Notes: generated from the letters alone by a model not told the origin. 40,003 nucleotides of DNA from Rhodoferax sp. (GCA_016790475.1 JAEUOX010000002.1:1-40003); one strand, 5' to 3'; shown: positions 21,963 through 31,078, counted from the stretch's first letter. Numbers and translations: made by a program.

Positions 21963-23693
21963 ATGTTGACACTCCTGTTGCGCGGCTTTTCGATCCGACT
22001 GCGCATGGTCGGCGCGATCGCGATGGTCCTGGTGCTGCTTGCCATGGTGGGCGGCACGGGCTTTGTCGGACTCCAGCGCCTGCAGTCCAGCAGCGACGAG
22101 ATGTCCGGTGCGCTGTTCCAGAGCCAGACCAGCCTGTCCGAGTTGCGCCTGCGGATCGCCCAGCTGGAAGCCCGGCAGCACGACGTCGCGCTGGCGGCCG
22201 GCGTGGCCGGGCAGGCCGCCCGGCCCCTGGAGCAATGGCAGCAGTCCGCCGATGCGGCCCGCAAAGGCACCGAGCAGTTGGCGGCTTCCGGCCACCCGCG
22301 CGTGCAGTCGCTGGCGGCCGGAGTCGCGCAGAAGCTTTCCAGCTACCAGGGCTTGGCGCAGCCGGTGCTGGCACGCGTCGCTGCCGGTGCGCTGACGCAG
22401 CCGCAGGAGGCCGAGCAGGCCCTGGCGCCCGCCGCCGCGGAGCTGCGCGCGCTGGACGAGGCGAGCGCCGGGCTGGCCAGCGCACTGACGTCCACCGCCG
22501 ACACGCTGCGTGCGGCCCAGCAGGCGGCCGGCAGCACGGCCCTGTGGTGGTTCGGCATCGCGGTGCTGCTGTCGGTCGTGCTGGTGGTTCCGCTGACCCT
22601 GGCCAACATGCAGTCGATCTGCGGCCCGATCGATGCCGCCACCGCGCTGGCGCAGTCGATCGCGCAGGGTGACCTGACCCGAAAGCCGCTGGACCTGCGC
22701 GGCACGGACGAGGCCGCGCAGCTGCTGCGGGCCCTGCAGACGATGCAGGAAAGCCTGGCCTTGCTGGTCGGGCAGGTGCGCCAGGCCAGCCAGAACATCC
22801 ATGGGGCCTCGGCGGAGATCGCCACCGGCAACCAGGACCTGTCCAGCCGCACCGAGCAGGCCGCGGCCAGCCTGGAGCGCACCGCGGGCGCCGTGCAGCA
22901 GCTCACCGCTACGGTCCAGGAGTCGGCCGAGTCGGCCCGGCAGGCGAATCAGCTGGCCAACGCGGCCTCGGCGATGGCGTCGCGCGGGGGCGAGGTGGTG
23001 CGCGAGGTCGTCAGCACGATGGACCAGATCAACGGCAGCAGCAAGCGGATCCACGACATCGTCGGCGTCATCGACAGCATCGCCTTCCAGACCAACATCC
23101 TGGCACTGAACGCGGCGGTCGAGGCGGCCCGGGCCGGTGAGCAGGGGCGTGGCTTTGCGGTCGTTGCCAGCGAGGTCCGCTCGCTCGCCGGGCGCTCGGC
23201 GGAGGCGGCGCGCGAGATCAAGGCGCTGATCGGCGCCAGCGTCGAGCGCGTCGACGCCGGCACGCAGCTGGTGCACAACGCCGGCGGCACGATGCAGGAG
23301 GTCGTCACCGGCGTACAGCGGGTGTCCGACCGCATGGGCGAGATCGCCGCCGCCGCGGTCGAGCAGTCGAACGGCATCGGCCAGGTCAATGCGGCCGTCA
23401 CCCAGCTGGACCAGATGACCCAGCAGAACGCGGCGCTCGTCGAGCAGAGCGCGGCCGCGGCGCAAAGCCTGCAGGAGCAGGCCCAGCACCTGACGGATGT
23501 GCTGGCGGCGTTTCGTACCGATGCGGCGGCAGAGCCGGCCATGGCCCGGCTCACGCCCTTGCAGGCGGCACCCGCACGGCCGGCAGCGCGGCCGCCCGCG
23601 CAGCGCCCGGCGCTGGCGGTGCGGCGTGCGCCGGTCAGGCTTTCGGCGTCTCGCCCCCCAAGGCTTCCAGCAGGTCCGGGATCAGCCCGCTGA
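21963..23693 (+). CDS. Methyl-accepting chemotaxis protein
   Basis: 576 aa, ATG with AAGGAA upstream. Transmembrane segments lie near residues 16-36 and 193-215, with a periplasmic helical sensor domain of about 155 residues between them. A HAMP domain (about 216-268) leads into the signalling domain. The conserved hairpin tip, where CheA and CheW bind, is at about 370-410 (IDSIAFQTNILALNAAVEAA...GRGFAVVASEVR). The C-terminal tail is rich in Ala and Pro and has no CheR-binding NWETF-type end. The last 59 nt overlap the 3' end of rdgC on the other strand, so the final residues are constrained by, or borrowed from, that gene. The ligand is unknown. Confidence 0.95.
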   Translation: MLTLLLRGFSIRLRMVGAIAMVLVLLAMVGGTGFVGLQRLQSSSDEMSGALFQSQTSLSELRLRIAQLEARQHDVALAAGVAGQAARPLEQWQQSADAARKGTEQLAASGHPRVQSLAAGVAQKLSSYQGLAQPVLARVAAGALTQPQEAEQALAPAAAELRALDEASAGLASALTSTADTLRAAQQAAGSTALWWFGIAVLLSVVLVVPLTLANMQSICGPIDAATALAQSIAQGDLTRKPLDLRGTDEAAQLLRALQTMQESLALLVGQVRQASQNIHGASAEIATGNQDLSSRTEQAAASLERTAGAVQQLTATVQESAESARQANQLANAASAMASRGGEVVREVVSTMDQINGSSKRIHDIVGVIDSIAFQTNILALNAAVEAARAGEQGRGFAVVASEVRSLAGRSAEAAREIKALIGASVERVDAGTQLVHNAGGTMQEVVTGVQRVSDRMGEIAAAAVEQSNGIGQVNAAVTQLDQMTQQNAALVEQSAAAAQSLQEQAQHLTDVLAAFRTDAAAEPAMARLTPLQAAPARPAARPPAQRPALAVRRAPVRLSASRPPRLPAGPGSAR

Positions 23694-24546
23694 GTTCGCC
23701 GGTGGCGATCGCGGCATCGGTGTCGAAGCCGCTGTCGCGCGTATCGCCGGTCGGCGAGGCCGGCGCGTCTTCGAGCACGACGTCCAGGAAGGCCAGCTTC
23801 TTCAGCTGCAGGCCCTCGGTGAGCACGAAGGACACCCGGTCCCGCCAGGTCATCGCGAGGCGGGTGGGCATCTTGCCGGCCGCCACATGGGCGCGCACTT
23901 CCTCGATGTCCAGCGCGTGCCGCGCATAACGCACGACCGCCTTCGATTCATCCGCGGCCTTGAGCTCGCACTCCCGGTCGATGCTGAAGCCCTGCGGCGC
24001 CTCCTGGGAGGACAGCCAGTGCGCCATCGCGGCGGCCGGGGAAGTGGCGGTGTCGAGCAGTTGCAGCGCCAGGCCATCGATCGCCTGGACCAGCGCGCTG
24101 ACGACCTCGTCCGCGCGGGCCTGCGTGCCGGCCTCCAGGATCAGCAGGCCGGCGCGCGGGTCGATCCAGACACTCTGGGTCGCCTGCTTCGTGAAGGCCA
24201 GCGGCAGCAAGGCCATCCGGGTGTCCTCCCGCAGGTCCCGCACTTGCTTGCGGCCCGGCTTGCGGCCGGTCGTGGCCTCGATCTCCTTGAGCTGTTCGTC
24301 GACCTTGCGGCGGACCACCGAGCCCGGCACGACCCGCACCTCGATCATCTGGCGCAGCAGCCAGTGGCCCGCAACCACCTCGACCAGCGCGCCGTGCTCC
24401 TCACCACGGGGTTCGATCCAGCCGACGGCCTTTTCCTGCGAGGCGCCGCAGGGTACGAAGCGGGCCGCCTGCAGCGCTTCCTCCAGTTGAGCCTGCGTCG
24501 TCGTCCACGGCGCCAGCATCCGATACACGATCACGTTCTTGAACAC
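23635..24546 (-). CDS. Recombination-associated protein RdgC
   Basis: 303 aa, the usual length of RdgC. It starts with GTG at 24546 (FKNVIVYRM), with GGGTGG upstream; the much longer in-frame reading to 25737 is antisense to the dipeptidase gene. RdgC forms a ring dimer around double-stranded DNA and restrains RecA during recombination. Family features seen are the N-terminal 'KNVIVYRMLAPW', 'VGWIEPRG', 'HWLLRQMIEVRVVPGSVVRR' and 'GRKPGRKQVRDLREDTRMALLP'. The C-terminal 'VSFVLTEGLQLKKLAFLDVV' is also typical. Its 3' end overlaps the chemoreceptor gene tail to tail by 59 nt. Confidence 0.95.
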   Translation of the reverse strand: MFKNVIVYRMLAPWTTTQAQLEEALQAARFVPCGASQEKAVGWIEPRGEEHGALVEVVAGHWLLRQMIEVRVVPGSVVRRKVDEQLKEIEATTGRKPGRKQVRDLREDTRMALLPLAFTKQATQSVWIDPRAGLLILEAGTQARADEVVSALVQAIDGLALQLLDTATSPAAAMAHWLSSQEAPQGFSIDRECELKAADESKAVVRYARHALDIEEVRAHVAAGKMPTRLAMTWRDRVSFVLTEGLQLKKLAFLDVVLEDAPASPTGDTRDSGFDTDAAIATGELSGLIPDLLEALGGETPKA

Positions 24547-24690
24547 ATTCCACCCTTTGCGTTGATTTCCCGGACGATTGAAGCCGGGTATTGTCGGCGC
24601 AGCCGGGCCGGCCCCCGGGCGGCGCGCTTCGCGTCTAATGGCGGCTGGCGGGCGCCGGCGCGGTGCGGGTGCGGCTGCAGCGGAGAGACC

Positions 24691-25839
24691 ATGGTCAAGC
24701 GGAATCGGCGCAAGTGGATCCTGGGCGGGGCGGCCGCCGTGGCGGCGGCCGGGGGCGGCGCCTGGGCGCTGTGGGGCCCGAAGCCGGCACCGATCGGCTT
24801 CGCGATCACGCCGGACGAACTCGAGCGGGCCCGGGCGCTGCTGCGCCGCCATCCGGCGGTGGACGCGCATGCCCACCCGGGGCGCACCTTCGTGCGCGGC
24901 GCCGAGGGCCTGGCCGGGCTGGTGTGGGTCTATGCGCGGCTGGGCAGCTTCGAGAAGCGTACGGTGCAGGACATGCTCGCTGGCGGGCTGGCGGCCTCCG
25001 CGTTCGCCGCGGTGGCGGATTTCCAGGTGCTGGGGCTGCAGGGTGAGGGCCTGGTCGCGGTGCGGGATTTCGCGCCCGGCGAGGCCTGGGCCAGCTACCA
25101 GCGCCAGATCGCGAACCTGCGGGCCCTTGCCACCGAGGGGCTGGTGCACCCGGTGCTGCAGGTGGCCGATGTCGAGGCGGCCCGCCGGGCCGGCAAGGTC
25201 GGCGCCCTGCTGACGGTGGAGGGCGGCGATTTCCTGGAGGGGCGGCCGGAGCGCGTCGCCCAGGCCTGGGCCGACGGCGTTCGCTCGATCACGCTGATGC
25301 ACTACCGCAACAACGAGCTCGGCGACATCATCACCGGCGGCGGCACGCACGGGCGGCTCAGCGATGCCGGGCTGCGCGTCGTGCGCGCGATGAACGAGGT
25401 CGGCATGCTGATCGACGTGGCGCATGCCGCGCCGGCCACGGCACTGGGCGCCGTCAACGGGTCGACGCGGCCGGTGATGGCCTCGCATGTGCACATCCAC
25501 AGCCGCACGGCGACGCATCCGCGCTTCATTTCGCAGTTCCTCGCGAAATCCATCGCCGAGAAGGGTGGGGGCGTGCTCGGTGCCTGGCCGGCCGGCATCG
25601 GCATCGCCGACCTGCGCGGCTTCGTCGACCGCACCTTCGAGCTGATCGACGCGGTCGGTCTGGACCATGTCTGCCTGGGGACCGACATGGATGCCAACTA
25701 CAAGCCGGTGCTCGACACCTATGCGAACCTGCCGCACTACGTGGCCGGCCTGCTGCAGCGGGGCTTGCGAGAGGACGAGGTGGCCCGGCTGATCGGCGGC
25801 AACTTCCTGCGCGTGCTGGCCGCGGCACAGGGCCGCTGA
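24691..25839 (+). CDS. Membrane dipeptidase-like protein (peptidase M19), probably exported
   Basis: 382 aa from the ATG at 24691, with GGAGAG upstream. The N terminus KRNRRKWILGG followed by an Ala/Gly-rich stretch resembles a twin-arginine signal or a membrane anchor. The binuclear metal-site residues of the renal-dipeptidase family can be traced: His60-x-His62 (VDAHAHPG, where most members have HxD), Glu177 (TVEGGD), His245 (DVAHA), His266 (ASHVH) and Asp332 (LGTDMD). The HxH start marks a variant subgroup, so substrates other than L,D- or D,D-dipeptides are possible. It is divergent from rdgC. Confidence 0.85.
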   Translation: MVKRNRRKWILGGAAAVAAAGGGAWALWGPKPAPIGFAITPDELERARALLRRHPAVDAHAHPGRTFVRGAEGLAGLVWVYARLGSFEKRTVQDMLAGGLAASAFAAVADFQVLGLQGEGLVAVRDFAPGEAWASYQRQIANLRALATEGLVHPVLQVADVEAARRAGKVGALLTVEGGDFLEGRPERVAQAWADGVRSITLMHYRNNELGDIITGGGTHGRLSDAGLRVVRAMNEVGMLIDVAHAAPATALGAVNGSTRPVMASHVHIHSRTATHPRFISQFLAKSIAEKGGGVLGAWPAGIGIADLRGFVDRTFELIDAVGLDHVCLGTDMDANYKPVLDTYANLPHYVAGLLQRGLREDEVARLIGGNFLRVLAAAQGR

Positions 25840-25853
25840 CGCCGCCGGCGGCG
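25840..25853. terminator. GC-rich palindrome after the dipeptidase gene
   Basis: CGCCGCCGGCGGCG is a perfect 14-bp palindrome starting at the third base after... the dipeptidase stop codon region. No T-run follows, so function as a terminator is uncertain. Confidence 0.25.
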
Positions 25854-25893
25854 CTTGGTGTTTGTACCGATGCGCCGGCCGTGCCGCGGCCTC

Positions 25894-25923
25894 TATGATT
25901 TAGTTCGACAAAAAAATTAAATC
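25894..25923 (+). promoter_or_regulatory. xylB promoter -10 with overlapping inverted-repeat operator
   Basis: TATGAT (25894-25899) is a good -10 hexamer 45-50 nt before the xylB start. Overlapping it is an inverted repeat GATTTAGTT (25897-25905), 9-nt spacer, AATTAAATC (25915-25923), matching at eight of nine positions. The patch is strikingly AT-rich. TTAGTT...AAYTAA arrangements are typical of ROK-family XylR repressor sites, so xylose-relieved repression is likely. No xylR gene lies in the window. Confidence 0.5.
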
Positions 25924-25943
25924 AACGAGGCGACCGTTTCGCG

Positions 25944-27431
25944 ATGAACTTCCTGGGAATCGATCTGGGCACCTCCGAGGTCAAGGTGCTGCTGCTGGGG
26001 GATGACCACCGGGTGCTGGCGCAGCAGTCCGCCCCGCTGGCGGTGTTGCGGCCTCAGCCGCTGTGGTCGGAGCAGGCGCCCGCCGACTGGTGGCAGGCAC
26101 TGACCGACGCGCTGGACCGGCTCGCGGCCTCCGCCGGGCCGGCGGCGATGGCCGCGGTCGGGGGACTCGGCCTCTCCGGGCAGATGCACGGGGCCGTCGT
26201 GCTGGATGCGCAAGGCGCCGTGTTGCGGCCGGCCATCCTGTGGAACGATGGCCGCAGCGCCGCGGAGTGCGCGCTGCTCACGGAACGCGTCCCCGGGTTG
26301 TCCGCCATCGCCGGCAACCTGGCGATGCCCGGGTTCACGGCCCCGAAGCTGCTGTGGCTGCAGCGGCACGAGCCGGCGCTGTTTGCCCGCATCGACAAGG
26401 TGCTGCTGCCCAAGGATTGGCTGCGCCTGCAGCTGACCGGCGAGTGCGTGTCGGAGATGTCCGATGCGGCCGGCACGCTGTGGCTGGACGTGGGCGCGCG
26501 CTTGTGGTCGGTGGAGCTGCTGCAGGCCTGCGGGCTCGGGCTGGCGCAGATGCCCCGGCTCGTCGAGGGCAGCGCGGCCAGCGGACAACTGCTGCCGGCG
26601 CTGGCGCGGCGCTGGGGCCTGGGCGATGCGGTGCGGGTGGCCGGCGGCGCCGGGGACAACGCGGCCAGTGCGGTCGGCATCGGTGCGGTCGCGCCGGGCA
26701 GCGGTTTCGTGTCGCTGGGCACGTCCGGCGTCGTGTTCGTGACCACCGATCGCTTTCGCCCGAATCCGGCCTTGGCAGTGCATGCCTTCTGCCATGCGGT
26801 GCCCGGGCGCTGGCACCAGATGGGCGTCATCCTGTCGGCCGCCAGTGCCTTGTCCTGGGCCGCCCGGCTGACCGGGCAGCCGGACGTGCCGGCGCTGGTG
26901 GCGCCGGTGCCGGGTCTGGGGCCGGACTGCGAAGCCCGGGCGCCGCTGTTCCTGCCCTACCTGTCCGGCGAGCGCACGCCGCACAACGACCCGCTGGCCC
27001 AGGGCGCGCTGGTCGGCCTGACGATGGACCATGGGCCGGCCGACATCGGGTATGCCGTCATGGAAGGCGTCACGTTCGGGCTGCGGGACAGCCTGCAGGC
27101 GCTGCGCGCGGCCGGCACCGCGGTCGCACAGCTGTCGCTGGTCGGTGGCGGCGCGCGCAATGCCTTCTGGGCCCAGCAGCTGGCCTCGGCACTGGACGTG
27201 CCCATCGTCACACACAGCGGCGGCGAGGCCGGCGCGGCGCTCGGTGCGGCGCGGCTGGCCTGGCTGGCCTGCGGGGGGAACGAGGCCACCGTCTGCACGC
27301 CGCCCCCGGTGGCGCACCGCTTCGAGCCGCAGCCGGCGCAGCGCAGCGCCCTGCTGCAGCGCCATGCCCGTTTTACGGCGCTGTACCCCGCGCTGCGCGA
27401 CAGTTTCCATGCATCGTCCACCGCCGGCTGA
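25944..27431 (+). CDS. Xylulokinase
   Basis: 495 aa. It is a FGGY-family sugar kinase that phosphorylates D-xylulose to xylulose 5-phosphate with ATP, feeding the pentose phosphate pathway. The phosphate-1 motif FLGIDLGTSEVK (3-14), the substrate-binding SGQMHG (78-83), GSGFVSLGTSGVV (phosphate-2) and a C-terminal adenosine motif VGGGARNAFWAQQLA are all present. The length is normal for XylB. It precedes xylA by 36 nt and has its own AT-rich promoter/operator. No xylose transporter gene is seen. Confidence 0.96.
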   Translation: MNFLGIDLGTSEVKVLLLGDDHRVLAQQSAPLAVLRPQPLWSEQAPADWWQALTDALDRLAASAGPAAMAAVGGLGLSGQMHGAVVLDAQGAVLRPAILWNDGRSAAECALLTERVPGLSAIAGNLAMPGFTAPKLLWLQRHEPALFARIDKVLLPKDWLRLQLTGECVSEMSDAAGTLWLDVGARLWSVELLQACGLGLAQMPRLVEGSAASGQLLPALARRWGLGDAVRVAGGAGDNAASAVGIGAVAPGSGFVSLGTSGVVFVTTDRFRPNPALAVHAFCHAVPGRWHQMGVILSAASALSWAARLTGQPDVPALVAPVPGLGPDCEARAPLFLPYLSGERTPHNDPLAQGALVGLTMDHGPADIGYAVMEGVTFGLRDSLQALRAAGTAVAQLSLVGGGARNAFWAQQLASALDVPIVTHSGGEAGAALGAARLAWLACGGNEATVCTPPPVAHRFEPQPAQRSALLQRHARFTALYPALRDSFHASSTAG

Positions 27432-27467
27432 GTGGCCGGCATCCTCCTCACTGCACAAGGATCCCCC

Positions 27468-28778
27468 ATGAGCTACTTTTCCGGCATCGAACCCATCCGT
27501 TACGAAGGCCCCGCCACGACGAACCCGCTGGCCTTCCGCTACTACGACCCGCAGCGCGTCGTGCTGGGCAAGACGATGCGGGAGCACCTGCGCATGGCGG
27601 TCTGCTACTGGCACAGCTTCGCCTGGACCGGCGGCGATCCGTTTGGCGGCGACACCTTCGAGCGCCCCTGGTTCCAGGGTGCCGCGCCGCTGGCGCTGGC
27701 CGAGACCAAGGCGCAGGCGGCCTTCGATTTCTTCGAGCGGCTCGGCACGCCGTACTACTGCTTCCACGACCGTGACGTGGCCCCGGAGGGCGACACCCCG
27801 CGCCAGAGCGACACGCTGTTCCGGCACATGGTCGACCGCCTCGGCGAGCACCAGCAGCGCACCGGCGTCAAGCTGCTGTGGGGCACCGCGAACCTGTTCA
27901 GCCACCGCCGCTTCATGGCCGGCGCGGCCACCAACCCGAACCCGGAGCTGTTCGCGATGGCCGCCACCCAGGTCAAGGCCGCGATGGAGGCCACGCACCG
28001 GCTCGGCGGCGAGAACTATGTGCTGTGGGGCGGTCGCGAGGGCTACGAGACGCTGCTCAACACCGACCTGGGGCGCGAGCTCGACCAGATGGGCCGCTTC
28101 CTGAGCCTGGTGGTGGAGCACAAGCACCGCATCGGTTTCAAAGGCACGATCCTGATCGAGCCCAAGCCGCGCGAGCCGTCCAAGCACCAGTACGACTATG
28201 ACGTGGCCACCGTCTACGGCTTCCTGAAGCGCTACGGGCTGGAGCAGGAGGTCCGGGTCAACATCGAGGCCAACCATGCCACGCTGGCCGGCCACAGCTT
28301 CGAGCACGAGATCGCGCTGGCGCAGGCGCTGGGCATCTTCGGCAGCCTGGACATCAACCGCGGCGACCCGCAGCTGGGCTGGGACACCGACCAGTTCCCC
28401 AACAACCTGCCGGACCTGGCGCTGGCCTTCTACCATGTGTTTCGCCACGGCGGCCTGGGCACCGGGGGCCTGAACTTCGACGCCAAGGTGCGCCGCCAGT
28501 CGCTGGATCCGCAGGACCTGTTCCATGCACACATCGGCGGCATGGACATCTGCGCCCGCGCACTGCTGGTCGCGGCCGAGATGATCGGGCAGGGCGCGCT
28601 GGCCCAGGCGGTGGATGAGCGCTACAGCGGCTGGCAGCAACCCTGGGGGCAGGACGTGCTGGCCGGGCGCGTGAGCCTGCAGGCGCTGTCGGACCGGGTG
28701 CTGGCGGCCGACCGCGATGTTGCGCCGGTCTCCGGTCGGCAGGAGTACCTGGAGAACCTGGTCAACCGCTATCTCTGA
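27468..28778 (+). CDS. Xylose isomerase
   Basis: 436 aa from the ATG at 27468; a 12-codon upstream extension has no ribosome site. It interconverts D-xylose and D-xylulose with two divalent metal ions. The active-site His100 and Asp103 lie in [53 protein letters not shown] and [17 protein letters not shown] supply the metal and substrate residues of class II enzymes. It is cotranscribed with xylB. Confidence 0.97.
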   Translation: MSYFSGIEPIRYEGPATTNPLAFRYYDPQRVVLGKTMREHLRMAVCYWHSFAWTGGDPFGGDTFERPWFQGAAPLALAETKAQAAFDFFERLGTPYYCFHDRDVAPEGDTPRQSDTLFRHMVDRLGEHQQRTGVKLLWGTANLFSHRRFMAGAATNPNPELFAMAATQVKAAMEATHRLGGENYVLWGGREGYETLLNTDLGRELDQMGRFLSLVVEHKHRIGFKGTILIEPKPREPSKHQYDYDVATVYGFLKRYGLEQEVRVNIEANHATLAGHSFEHEIALAQALGIFGSLDINRGDPQLGWDTDQFPNNLPDLALAFYHVFRHGGLGTGGLNFDAKVRRQSLDPQDLFHAHIGGMDICARALLVAAEMIGQGALAQAVDERYSGWQQPWGQDVLAGRVSLQALSDRVLAADRDVAPVSGRQEYLENLVNRYL

Positions 28779-28809
28779 CAATGGCGGTTTTGCAACGACC
28801 GATTCCGCC

Positions 28810-30000
28810 ATGAACGCACCGCTTCGACTGCCCGCCCTGGATGCCATCCGCGCCGCCGAGGAGGAGATGGTGGCCATCCGCCACCAGATCCATGCCCACC
28901 CCGAGACCGCCTACGAGGAATTCGCCACGTCGGATCTGGTCGCCGAGCGGCTGCAGCGCTGGGGGTATGAAGTGCACCGGGGCCTGGGCGGCACCGGCGT
29001 CGTCGGCACGCTGCGTGTTGGCAGCTCCACGCGGCGCATCGGCCTGCGGGCCGACATGGATGCGCTGCCGATCGCCGAGACCTCCGGCAAGCCCTGGGCG
29101 AGCAAGGTGTTCGGCAAGATGCACGCCTGCGGCCATGACGGCCACACGGCGATGCTGCTGTCCGCCGCGCGGCACCTGGCCGCCACGCGCAACTTCGACG
29201 GCATCCTGCATGTGGTGTTCCAGCCGGCCGAGGAGGGCCTGGCCGGTGCCCGCAAGATGCTGGAGGACGGCTTCCTGGAGCTGTTCCCCTGCGACGCGAT
29301 GTTCGGCATGCACAACATGCCCGGGCTGCGCGCCGGCCAGTTCGCCGCCGTGCCGGGTTATGCGATGGCCAGCGGCGACACCTGCTACATCAAGGTCCGC
29401 GGCACCGGCGGGCACGGCGCGCTGCCGCACCATGCAGTGGACGCGGTGGTGGCGGCCTCCAGCATCGTGATGGCGCTGCAGACCATCGTGTCGCGCAACG
29501 TGAACCCGCTGCACACCGGCATCATCTCGGTGGGGGCCTTCCATGCCGGCGACGCGCCGAACGTGATCCCGGATGTCGTGGACCTGAGCCTGACGGTGCG
29601 GGCCTTCCGCCCCGACGTGCGCGACCTGCTGGAGCGGCGCATCAACGAGATCGCCCAGGCGCAGGCGGCGGTCTACGGCGCGTCGGCCGAGGTCAACTAC
29701 ATCCGCCGCTATCCGGTGCTGAACAACGACGCGCAGCAGACCGCGTTCTGCCAGCAGGTGATCCGCGATTGGCTGGGCGATGACGGCCTGCACGCCCAGG
29801 CCGAGCCGGTATCGGCCAGCGAGGACTTCGCGTTCTTCCTGGAGAAGGTGCCGGGCTGCTACGTCAACATCGGCAACGGCGTCGGCTCCGAGGGCGGGTG
29901 CATGGTGCACAACCCGGGCTACGACTTCAATGACCAGGTGCTGTCGACCGGCGCGACCTACTGGGTCAAGCTGACCGAGGCGTATCTGCAGAAGCCTTGA
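28810..30000 (+). CDS. M20-family amidohydrolase (hippurate hydrolase/N-acyl amino acid hydrolase type)
   Basis: 396 aa from the ATG at 28810; an earlier in-frame start lies inside xylA. The two-metal site residues appear in GLRADMDALP, MHACGHDGHT and FQPAEEG, and the dimerisation-domain histidine in GGHGALPHHAVD. The C-terminal half ends 'NIGNGVGSEGGCMVHNPGYDFND'. The family removes acyl or aroyl groups from amino acids (hippurate, IAA-amino acids, N-acetyl-diaminopimelate). The exact substrate is unknown. It lies 31 nt after xylA and may share its transcript, although the functions look unrelated. Its 3' end overlaps the convergent transglutaminase-like gene by 35 nt. Confidence 0.93.
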   Translation: MNAPLRLPALDAIRAAEEEMVAIRHQIHAHPETAYEEFATSDLVAERLQRWGYEVHRGLGGTGVVGTLRVGSSTRRIGLRADMDALPIAETSGKPWASKVFGKMHACGHDGHTAMLLSAARHLAATRNFDGILHVVFQPAEEGLAGARKMLEDGFLELFPCDAMFGMHNMPGLRAGQFAAVPGYAMASGDTCYIKVRGTGGHGALPHHAVDAVVAASSIVMALQTIVSRNVNPLHTGIISVGAFHAGDAPNVIPDVVDLSLTVRAFRPDVRDLLERRINEIAQAQAAVYGASAEVNYIRRYPVLNNDAQQTAFCQQVIRDWLGDDGLHAQAEPVSASEDFAFFLEKVPGCYVNIGNGVGSEGGCMVHNPGYDFNDQVLSTGATYWVKLTEAYLQKP

Positions 30001-30655
30001 GCCGGTCGCCGGCCAGGTCGTCCTCCCAGGACGCACCGGACAGGCGGCCCATGCCGGGGTAGTGCTGCGCGAACACCTCCAGCAGCATCTGCCGCGGCAG
30101 CTCGTCGAACTCACCACGCAGTGCGACGTACTCCATGTGCCGCCGGCCCGCCGTGTCGAATGGGTGGTAGATCGAGTCCTCCCGGCCGTCGAACTCCAGC
30201 GTATGCAGGCCCAGCTTGTGGCACAGCTCCACATTGAAGGCCGGGGTGGCCTTGACCCAGCGGCCGTCCAGCGCGATCGCGGTGTAGCCGTGGCAGTAGA
30301 AGATGTCCGTGCCCATCGTCTGGCGCAGGCGCTCTGTGGAAAGATGGTTGCGCACGTCCGCCAGACCGACGCGGGCCGCGATGCCCGAGGCCCGGCAGGC
30401 CGCGGCCAGCAGCACCGCCTTGGGTACGCACCAGCCGAAGCCGTTGGCCAGCACCCGGCTGGCCTTCAGGCCGTCGGGCGACAGGTCGATGCGGTAGGGG
30501 TCGTAGCGGAAGCCGTCGCGCACAGCGTAGTACAGGCGAACCGCGCGGGTCCGGTCGTCGCCCGCGCCGGCATGTTTCCGAGCCCAGGACTGGACGCTGG
30601 GGTGATCGGCGTCGAGGAAGGTGCTGGGGAGGAGGGAGGGGTCGGGGGCGGGCAT
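29966..30655 (-). CDS. Transglutaminase-like protein
   Basis: 229 aa. It carries the papain-like transglutaminase core, with Cys76 in NGFGWCVPKAVLLAAACRASG and His122 in FYCHGYTAIALDGRW, followed by KATPAFN. The expected acid of the triad is not obvious; Asn141 may take its place. Bacterial members are usually cysteine peptidases or amidases rather than crosslinking enzymes. No signal peptide is seen, so it is probably cytoplasmic. It is transcribed toward the M20 gene and overlaps its end by 35 nt. Conserved stretches such as 'GIAARVGLADVRNHLST' suggest a widespread but uncharacterised subgroup. Confidence 0.88.
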   Translation of the reverse strand: MPAPDPSLLPSTFLDADHPSVQSWARKHAGAGDDRTRAVRLYYAVRDGFRYDPYRIDLSPDGLKASRVLANGFGWCVPKAVLLAAACRASGIAARVGLADVRNHLSTERLRQTMGTDIFYCHGYTAIALDGRWVKATPAFNVELCHKLGLHTLEFDGREDSIYHPFDTAGRRHMEYVALRGEFDELPRQMLLEVFAQHYPGMGRLSGASWEDDLAGDRLKASADTPRSA

Positions 30656-30726
30656 GGGCGGGGACTATAGCGGTGGTGGGGCATGGGTCTGGGGAGGCTG
30701 GGCCACTCTTTGACTTTTGTCGCCAA

Positions 30727-30774
30727 TTGAAGCGTGCTTTGATTTGCTGAGCCAGTATTCAAGCCGGCTTTGAT
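30727..30774. repeat. Two palindrome-centred direct repeats
   Basis: TTGAAGCGTGCTTTGAT (30727-30743) and TTCAAGCCGGCTTTGAT (30758-30774) agree at 14 of 17 positions and are spaced 31 bp, three helical turns. Each is centred on a dyad (AAGC-GT-GCTT and the perfect AAGCCGGCTT). The pattern is that of two operator sites for one dimeric repressor. They lie in the decayed region next to the parDE remnant, with no intact gene to control nearby. Confidence 0.45.
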
Positions 30775-30839
30775 ATCGGGATGTGTTGGCCGTGATCCGG
30801 CATGCCATCACTCTCTGCCCGCGCTGGCGCTGGTCTCCT

Positions 30840-31078
30840 ATTCTCTGGTGTTCGAACCTGCAAGACCTGCCGCCAAACAAGGAAGGTCCGGCAAGTTCAA
30901 TGCGTGTGCGGAGCGCGGTGACCCGGTGGCTGCGTGCCTGCTGATGTGTCCCTACGCATGCTCCAGCGCATCGAGTAACCCGGGGCCGCCGGCCCGGCTT
31001 GCTGGTCCAGATAGTGCTTGATGGCTTGTCGACATCCCGGTTGGCCAACGCGCGCGGGACGATGGGCTTGAACTTCAC
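30840..31078 (-). pseudogene. parE toxin remnant (frameshifted, with nonsense codon)
   Basis: Reading leftward from the GTG at 31078, which overlaps the parD-remnant stop, the frame gives KFKPIVPRALANRDVD, a typical ParE start. A one-base loss near 31024-31030 shifts the match to AIKHYLDQQAGPAAPG. A second loss near 30975-30980 shifts it to LLDALEHA, then a TAG (30954-30952) stands where Tyr is usual. After that GHISRHAATGSPRSAHALNLPDL continues the ParE pattern. The C-terminal strands are barely recognisable. The gene is certainly inactive. The family match is from memory of ParE sequences. Confidence 0.65.

Noticed and set aside
25917-28877. 986-aa open frame on the minus strand antisense to xylB and xylA
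   Set aside because: The plus-strand genes are unmistakable; the antisense translation is rich in Arg, Gln, His and Ala with no recognisable motif.
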